Source of the DNA: CALCKU01 sp964534845
GTDB taxonomy: Bacteria; Pseudomonadota; Alphaproteobacteria; Caulobacterales; Maricaulaceae
NCBI GenBank assembly: GCA_964534845.1
Contig: CAZHPV010000031.1
Coordinates: forward strand, 1 to 27,192
Direction: 5' to 3'
DNA length: 27,192 nucleotides
This document shows, in pieces, positions 22,616 to 27,192 of this stretch. The position numbers and the translations under genes are program-made. The notes below the pieces were generated by a model. That model was not told where the DNA came from. It ran no database searches and saw only the letters and a program-made list of their open reading frames with translations. Each line of letters starts with the position of its first letter. The first letter of the stretch is position 1.

Positions 22616-23449
22616 CTATAAGCGCTCGGCGTGGTGTCGCAGGTGATCCTCAATAAAGCTCGCAATGAAATAATAGCTATGATCATAACCCTCTTGCATA
22701 CGTATAGTGGCCTTTTGCCCGGCCGCTTTTGCAGCCTCCTTAAAAATATGTGTACGCAAATGTTCTTCTAAAAATTGATCATCTGTGCCTTGATCTATGA
22801 GAATATGGGCCTTGGAAGCCTGTTTGCTGACAAGACTTGTTGCGTCATATGACGCCCAGTCGCTGGGATTGTTTCCAATATATCCTTCAAAAGCTTTTTG
22901 ACCCCAAGGAACTTGGCTGGGGGCAACAATGGGAGAAAAAGCGGAGCAGGTTTTGAAGGTTTCCGGTGATTTAAGGTGCAAAATCAGCGCCCCGTGCCCA
23001 CCCATAGAATGACCAAATATGCCCATCCGGTTCATATCCACTGGCAGGTTTTGTCCAATCCAGTCTGTTAATTCCTCTCGAATATAACGCCCCATATTAT
23101 AATTTTTATCCCACGGACTTTGCGTTGCATTCAGATAAAATCCTGCGCCCTTACCAAAATCATACTTGTCTTCCGTATCCGGAACATTGTCTCCGCGCGG
23201 CGAGGTGTCGGGCATAACGAGGACAAGTCCAAGTTCGGCAGCAATGCGTTGCGCTCCGGCCTTGGTCGTAAAGTTTTCCGTCGTGCACGTCAGGCCGGAT
23301 AGCCAAATGAGAACAGGCGCATCATTTGCCCCCTCAGGCGTAAAAACGGCAACTTTCATATTACATTGGCAGGCGTCTGACCGGTGTTCATATGTCGCTT
23401 GAACGCCTCCGAACATTTTGTTTTGGGAGAGCGGCTTGGAATTTGGCAT
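22616..23449 (-). CDS. fghA: S-formylglutathione hydrolase
   Basis: A 277-residue esterase-D-type serine hydrolase that cleaves S-formylglutathione to formate and glutathione, the last step of glutathione-dependent formaldehyde oxidation. The oxyanion region is LSGLTCTTENF, the nucleophile Ser148 (FGHSMGGHGAL), the acid Asp224 or its neighbour (DQGTDDQFL), and the base His257 (GYDHSYYF). Length matches E. coli FrmB/YeiG and human ESD. AGGA lies just before the ATG. The partner alcohol dehydrogenase is not in this window. Formaldehyde from the N-demethylase at 7030-9099 is a plausible source of substrate. Confidence 0.96.
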   Translation of the reverse strand: MPNSKPLSQNKMFGGVQATYEHRSDACQCNMKVAVFTPEGANDAPVLIWLSGLTCTTENFTTKAGAQRIAAELGLVLVMPDTSPRGDNVPDTEDKYDFGKGAGFYLNATQSPWDKNYNMGRYIREELTDWIGQNLPVDMNRMGIFGHSMGGHGALILHLKSPETFKTCSAFSPIVAPSQVPWGQKAFEGYIGNNPSDWASYDATSLVSKQASKAHILIDQGTDDQFLEEHLRTHIFKEAAKAAGQKATIRMQEGYDHSYYFIASFIEDHLRHHAERL

Positions 23450-23545
23450 AGTCTGTCCTGAGGTAAATAAAACAAGAAATCATCATTAAGTATATATTTG
23501 CCAATATAGGATAGTCTGTTGTGATAGTCACGCAAATGGTTCCTT

Positions 23546-24742
23546 ATGTCATCACGTTCAACACAGGTCACATCGTCTCCAAAGCCTTATTTTCAAGCAT
23601 TAGACGGCTTTCGAGGTCTCTTTGCGCTATTTGTCGCCATTCATCATACGACATGGTTCTCTTATTCCAATTACGGCTCATTCATCAATGAAGCCTTTGT
23701 AATTATTGACTTATTTTTTGCTCTTTCAGGGTTTTTGATGTTCTATCTTTATCAGAACAGCTTAAACGAGCCTTCGGACGTCGCAAGTTTTCTAAAAAAA
23801 CGCGTGGCGCGCTTATATCCGCTACATCTCTTTATGTTGTTTGTTTTCATAGGGTTTTCCTGTGCTCGGCTTTTAGCGCATGAATTTGGTCTGGCGGTGC
23901 ATGAAGCAGGAGAAACCTTGCCCTTTCATAAGGGGGCAAGTGAGGGATGGATGAGTGTTTTACATCATCTCACACTGACACATTCCATAGGTTTGCAAGA
24001 CAGTCTGACCTTTAATTATCCAAGTTGGACAATAAGTGTTGAGTTTTTCACCTATATTTTCTTTGCGGCCTTAATGTTGTGGGCAAGACCCTCCAAGGTC
24101 TGGCATTATGGTTTGCTCGCGCTTGGCATAGCGGCGATTTTTTCCCTTCTTTCGGCTCTTAAGCCCAATATGGATATTACCTATGATCTAGGGTTTTTGC
24201 GGTGTCTTGCCGGGTTTTTTATTGGCGGGATAGCAGCCTATGTCTTTAAACAGATTTCGGCCCGTAAGGATATGGTGACACTGAAAAACAACAAGGCGTT
24301 CAAGTTGGGCTTCACTGTTTTGGAAACCTTGACCTTGATTGCATGCTATTGGTTTGTGACCTATTGCACAGGTTCAAAGCAGTTCTTCGCCGGGCCGTTC
24401 TTGTTTTTGTTTATCTGTGTATTTGCATTTGATGGCGGTTATATTTCGACGTTTATGTCGCAAAAAATCTTCGGCTATCTCGCTAAAATTTCGTACTCCG
24501 TCTATATGACTCATGTTATTTTCGCGATTATATTTGCAATTATTTTTGAACGGATATTTCCGGGTATGGTGAAAAGTCCAGATGAATTTACCGGCGGTCT
24601 TAGCGGGGATTTGCTGCTTATTCCTTATCTGCTGGCGGTCGTTGCTTTCTCGCATATGACCTGGAAATTCGTTGAAATACCGGGCGGGCGTTTTCTGAGG
24701 AATCTGAATTTTGATTTCAGCAAGCGCGCCTCTATGCGGTGA
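23546..24742 (+). CDS. Acyltransferase-3 family membrane protein
   Basis: A 398-residue polytopic membrane protein of the OafA/NodX/WecH type, which transfers acyl groups to surface polysaccharides, lipids or other acceptors. Diagnostic blocks are ALDGFRGLFALFVAIHH at residues 18-34 with the conserved His pair, DLFFALSGFLMFYLYQN, FLKKRVARLYPLHLFML, and PSWTISVEFFTYIFF. About ten helices. It ends in a basic cytoplasmic tail. It is divergent from fghA with about 96 bases between starts and has no good ribosome binding site. No sugar-pathway genes are adjacent, so the acceptor is unknown. Confidence 0.92.
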   Translation: MSSRSTQVTSSPKPYFQALDGFRGLFALFVAIHHTTWFSYSNYGSFINEAFVIIDLFFALSGFLMFYLYQNSLNEPSDVASFLKKRVARLYPLHLFMLFVFIGFSCARLLAHEFGLAVHEAGETLPFHKGASEGWMSVLHHLTLTHSIGLQDSLTFNYPSWTISVEFFTYIFFAALMLWARPSKVWHYGLLALGIAAIFSLLSALKPNMDITYDLGFLRCLAGFFIGGIAAYVFKQISARKDMVTLKNNKAFKLGFTVLETLTLIACYWFVTYCTGSKQFFAGPFLFLFICVFAFDGGYISTFMSQKIFGYLAKISYSVYMTHVIFAIIFAIIFERIFPGMVKSPDEFTGGLSGDLLLIPYLLAVVAFSHMTWKFVEIPGGRFLRNLNFDFSKRASMR

Positions 24743-24752
24743 TTACACGGCT

Positions 24753-24777
24753 ATGGCTTGTGCCTTGCAAAAGCCAT
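24753..24777 (+). terminator. Hairpin between the acyltransferase gene and queF
   Basis: ATGGCTT (24753-24759) pairs with AAGCCAT (24771-24777) across an 11-base loop, followed by only two or three T's. It may be a weak terminator. A second small hairpin, GGCG/CGCC at 24802-24814, lies right before the queF start. No match to preQ1 riboswitch classes was seen. Confidence 0.3.
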
Positions 24778-24818
24778 TTCGACTTGCAGAGACGTTAAAA
24801 TGGCGGTAATCGCCCCGC

Positions 24819-25280
24819 ATGAGCGAAAACCGATATGAAAAGCTTGACCAATTAGGCACTCAAAACCCGTTGCCCAAATCGCCTCAAGAGGCGGTTTTAG
24901 AGCGGGTTAAAAATCCGTGCGGTGAGCCTTATATGATCCGACTGGTCGCACCAGAATTTACGTCGATTTGTCCCGTGACAGGTCAACCGGATTTTGCGCA
25001 TCTCGTATTGGATTACTGCCCGGATAAATGGATTGTCGAGAGTAAGTCCTATAAATTGTTTTTAGGGAGTTTTCGTAATCACGGGGATTTTCACGAAGCT
25101 TGCACAACGGGAATTGGACAACGCCTCATTAAGGAAATTGCGCCGAAATGGTTACGTATAGGCGGGTATTGGTATCCGCGAGGCGGTATTCCGATTGACG
25201 TTTTTTATCAATATGGCACTGCGCCGAAAAATCTCTGGATACCGGATCAGGGCGTACCCCCTTATCGGGGGCGGGGATAA
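24819..25280 (+). CDS. queF: NADPH-dependent 7-cyano-7-deazaguanine reductase
   Basis: A 153-residue unimodular QueF (Bacillus type) that reduces preQ0 to preQ1 in queuosine tRNA modification. The thioimide-forming Cys51 and the proton donor Asp58 sit in TSICPVTGQPDFA. The NADPH/QueF motif is ESKSYKLFLGSFRNHGDFHE. The C-terminus has PRGGIPIDVFYQYG. Size equals the B. subtilis protein (165). No other queuosine gene is adjacent. ATG 24819 lacks a clear Shine-Dalgarno sequence. Confidence 0.96.
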   Translation: MSENRYEKLDQLGTQNPLPKSPQEAVLERVKNPCGEPYMIRLVAPEFTSICPVTGQPDFAHLVLDYCPDKWIVESKSYKLFLGSFRNHGDFHEACTTGIGQRLIKEIAPKWLRIGGYWYPRGGIPIDVFYQYGTAPKNLWIPDQGVPPYRGRG

Positions 25281-25343
25281 TGTCCCGAAAGGCATGATTT
25301 TAATTGCAAAGCTGTATTAACTGCCTATCTGTAATATATGAAA

Positions 25344-25358
25344 GCTCAAAGTTTGAGC
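25344..25358. promoter_or_regulatory. Palindrome upstream of cysE (candidate operator)
   Basis: GCTCAAAGTTTGAGC is a perfect 7-1-7 inverted repeat, 26 bases before the cysE start and just after a TAATAT -10-like box (25332-25337). A repressor bound here would overlap the likely transcription start. It is unrelated to the cysD palindromes. Confidence 0.4.
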
Positions 25359-25371
25359 ATGATGGATGATC

Positions 25372-25377
25372 AGGAGG
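25372..25377 (+). promoter_or_regulatory. Ribosome binding site that sets the cysE start
   Basis: AGGAGG lies six bases before ATG 25384. The in-frame ATG at 25366 would place it inside the gene, so 25384 is preferred. Confidence 0.75.
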
Positions 25378-25383
25378 ACCGAA

Positions 25384-26190
25384 ATGGGAAAAATTAATTT
25401 AGCCTCAAATAATTCGCCAGATCAAAGTGTCTGGGATTTGATGAAACAAGAGGCGGCGGCGGCGGCTGTTAAAGAGCCGGCTTTATCCTCATTGCTTCAC
25501 GGCACTATATTAGAGCAAGACTCATTGGGCAGCGCTCTGATAAATCACTTATCTGAAAAACTTGCGACTGCGGAATTGACGGCATTGAAACTGCGCCGTG
25601 TGCTCTCAGACGCCATAGACAGTGATAGTCGCATAGTAGAATATGCCGCTAAGGACCTGCTGGCAACAAAAGAGCGTGACCCAGCCTGCAGGACTTATAT
25701 GCAGTGCTTTTTATATTTTAAAGGTTTTATGGCCATTCAAACCCATCGTTGTGCGCATGCGTTGATGAATTCGGGCCGGGATCTGTTAGCCTTCCATTTA
25801 CAAAACCGGAGTTCCGAGCGATTTGGAGTGGATATTAATCCCGCATCGCGAATTGGCTATGGAATTTTCCTTGATCACGCGACAGGGTTTGTTATGGGCG
25901 AAACAGCGGTTCTTGGAAATGGCTGCTCTATTATGCAAGGCGTCACATTGGGCGGCACCGGGAAAGCTGACGAAGACCGTCATCCTAAAGTCGGCAATAA
26001 TGTTTTGATAGGGGCCGGTGCGAATGTACTGGGTAATATCAAAATCGGAGACATGTCTAAAATAGCTGCGGGTTCGGTTGTCCTTAACGCTGTGCCGCAA
26101 AAATGCACAGTCGCTGGGGTTCCTGCCAAGCCAGTTGGCGGTCCGTGCTGTGATAATCCCGCCGATCAAATGGATCAGACATTGGATTAG
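25384..26190 (+). CDS. cysE: Serine O-acetyltransferase
   Basis: A 268-residue enzyme making O-acetylserine from serine and acetyl-CoA, the carbon acceptor for sulfide in cysteine synthesis. It has an N-terminal all-helical domain (about 1-150, RDPACRTYMQCFLYFKGFMA) and a left-handed beta-helix with hexapeptide repeats. The catalytic Asp-His pair is visible in GIFLDHATG and EDRHPKVG. AGSVVLNAVP and AGVPAKPVG are typical. The C-terminus ends DQMDQTLD rather than in the terminal isoleucine that inserts into CysK in E. coli, so the cysteine-synthase complex may not form in the usual way. DUF3126 and a gamma-carbonic-anhydrase-like gene follow closely. Confidence 0.96.
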   Translation: MGKINLASNNSPDQSVWDLMKQEAAAAAVKEPALSSLLHGTILEQDSLGSALINHLSEKLATAELTALKLRRVLSDAIDSDSRIVEYAAKDLLATKERDPACRTYMQCFLYFKGFMAIQTHRCAHALMNSGRDLLAFHLQNRSSERFGVDINPASRIGYGIFLDHATGFVMGETAVLGNGCSIMQGVTLGGTGKADEDRHPKVGNNVLIGAGANVLGNIKIGDMSKIAAGSVVLNAVPQKCTVAGVPAKPVGGPCCDNPADQMDQTLD

Positions 26191-26243
26191 GCTTAGTGCT
26201 GATTCAATGTCCCTTACCAACACATCCTTTTTTGGAGATATTT

Positions 26244-26456
26244 ATGCGTCCTGAACAAATCGTCAGCGTGAGAAATTATTTACGGAAACGTCTGGGCACA
26301 GAAGCGATTACGCTAAAGCCGCGTAAAGTCGCTGATAGTCTTGAGGTTTATCTAGATGACGAGATTTTGGGCCTTCTTTACGTCGATGATGAAGATCCGA
26401 ATGATATTTCATATGATCTGAATATATCAATTCTGCAAGATGACCTTGACGAATGA
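26244..26456 (+). CDS. DUF3126 family small protein
   Basis: A 70-residue acidic protein beginning MRPEQIVSVRNYLRKRLG and containing LEVYLDDEILGLLYVDDEDP and YDLNISIL. This matches DUF3126, an alphaproteobacterial family often found near cysE (recalled, not searched). GGAG precedes ATG 26244, which is preferred over an upstream in-frame ATG at 26196. The stop overlaps the next start as ATGA, giving translational coupling. The function is unknown. Confidence 0.85.
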   Translation: MRPEQIVSVRNYLRKRLGTEAITLKPRKVADSLEVYLDDEILGLLYVDDEDPNDISYDLNISILQDDLDE

Positions 26457-26977
26457 GTGTATATGCACTTGATGGTGTAGAGCCTAAAATTGCCGATGAC
26501 GTCTATATTGCGCCCAGTGCGACAGTGCTTGGTAATGTAGAAATCGAAGCCGGAGCGTCTGTGTGGTTCGGGGCTGTTCTGCGCGGTGATAATGATCTTA
26601 TTAAAATCGGCAAGCGCTCTAATGTACAGGATAATTCCGTCCTGCACACCGACCCTGGCAAGCCTTTAACGTTAGGTGAGGGTGTAATTATCGGTCATCA
26701 GGTGATGCTGCATGGCTGCACCGTCGGAGATAATTCTCTTATTGGTATTGGCGCGACGATATTAAACGGCGCGGTTATTGGTAAGAACTGTATTATAGGG
26801 GCCCATGCCTTGATTGTCGAAAATAAGGTCATTCCGGATAATTCTGTCGTTATGGGTTCGCCGGGGCGTGTGGTGAAACAACTTCCGCCAGAAGGTGAGG
26901 CGATGTTGGCGTTAAACGCAGAGGTTTACGTCAGTAATGCAAAGCGGTTTAAGCAAGGCCTCAAAAAAATCGAGTAA
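26453..26977 (+). CDS. Gamma-carbonic-anhydrase-like hexapeptide protein (YrdA/PaaY type)
   Basis: A 174-residue left-handed beta-helix protein, expected to be a trimer with metal sites between subunits. The three His ligands are His65 (SVLHTD), His82 (IIGHQV) and His87 (MLHGC). The conserved Arg/Asp pair is in LRGDND, and SPGRVVKQL follows the helix. Family members include carbonic anhydrase Cam, PaaY thioesterase and YrdA. Activity cannot be told from sequence. It lies in the cysE-DUF3126 operon, with ATGA overlap. Confidence 0.92.
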   Translation: MSVYALDGVEPKIADDVYIAPSATVLGNVEIEAGASVWFGAVLRGDNDLIKIGKRSNVQDNSVLHTDPGKPLTLGEGVIIGHQVMLHGCTVGDNSLIGIGATILNGAVIGKNCIIGAHALIVENKVIPDNSVVMGSPGRVVKQLPPEGEAMLALNAEVYVSNAKRFKQGLKKIE

Positions 26978-27005
26978 AATTTAGTTCAGGCCAGCTCGCA
27001 TGACG

Positions 27006-27192
27006 TTAGGTGCTAAATGACGGGTATTCTTGTTCGCAAAGACGTTTTAAGGCTGGCCATTCATAAAGGCCGGGCGGGAATGTGCTGTATTGGTCGCGGG
27101 CTGCGCGCCACTGTTCTGGTGTCGGCTCCACCAATTTGATTTGGCTGGCACGGCTTTGAATGGCAACTTCACATGTGCGTATGAGATAATAC
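27006..27192 (-). CDS. Partial gene at the right edge, unknown
   Basis: The minus-strand frame enters from the right edge and ends with TAA at 27006-27008, giving the last 61 residues of a protein. The visible part includes KLVEPTPEQWRAARDQYSTF then PPGLYEWPALKRLCEQEYP, coding-like in composition and rich in charged residues and Trp/Tyr. No family is recognised. It converges with the gamma-carbonic-anhydrase-like gene, with 28 bases between them. Confidence 0.5.
   Translation of the reverse strand, partial: YYLIRTCEVAIQSRASQIKLVEPTPEQWRAARDQYSTFPPGLYEWPALKRLCEQEYPSFST

Noticed and set aside
24743..24818. Possible preQ1 riboswitch ahead of queF
   Set aside because: Two small hairpins are present, but I could not find the loop and A-rich tail pattern of preQ1 classes. 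The first hairpin fits a weak terminator.

Overview
The window looks like the chromosome of a mesophilic, probably marine, alphaproteobacterium. The evidence is the family content (a small alphaproteobacterial-type HTH domain, DUF3126 next to cysE, a CysNC fusion, unimodular QueF, MttB/DgcA-like methyl-amine enzymes) and moderate base composition. A Maricaulales/Hyphomonadaceae-like or Rhodobacterales-like host would fit, but this is inference from gene families only. No phage, insertion sequence, CRISPR array or tRNA/rRNA gene was recognised.

Layout. (1) Bases 1-2461 are a low-density accessory patch. It holds a pair of diverged direct repeats (825-1012 and 1655-1841), each carrying a promoter-proximal stretch and a lipoprotein-type leader. 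The first leader continues into a small protein followed by an AT-rich membrane protein. The second is joined to an inverted fragment resembling an Rhs/YD-repeat gene. A 14-bp perfect inverted repeat brackets 430-647. (2) 2462-5278 is gyrA. (3) 5513-9099 is a translationally coupled pair: a non-pyrrolysine MttB-family methyltransferase and a DgcA/trimethylamine-dehydrogenase-like flavoenzyme, both probably for demethylating methylated amines or betaines. (4) 9259-14994 is a tight four-gene operon led by a molybdopterin oxidoreductase fused to a complete flavodoxin-FAD-NAD(P)H reductase, followed by a ferredoxin-fold protein, an SDR and a DUF4345 membrane protein. (5) hemF lies on the minus strand. 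(6) 16055-20027 is a sulfate-activation operon: cysD, cysNC and a DHH phosphoesterase. (7) 20060-24742 holds mixed genes: a lipoprotein, a small membrane protein, an alpha/beta hydrolase, a GNAT, fghA and a membrane acyltransferase. (8) 24819-26977 holds queF, cysE, DUF3126 and a gamma-carbonic-anhydrase-like protein. The window ends in a partial minus-strand gene.

The most striking object is the cysD gene. Its product carries about 65 extra N-terminal residues that read as a helix-turn-helix DNA-binding domain fused to an otherwise canonical ATP sulfurylase small subunit. Two identical 14-bp palindromes lie upstream, one directly before the start codon. This looks like a sulfate-activation enzyme that regulates its own operon. 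The DHH phosphoesterase at the end of that operon is a natural candidate for removing the PAP by-product.

Functional links: demethylation by the 5513-9099 pair would release formaldehyde or pass on methyl groups, and fghA (22616-23449) belongs to the glutathione-dependent formaldehyde pathway. cysD-cysNC (sulfate activation) and cysE (O-acetylserine) feed cysteine synthesis from separate operons.
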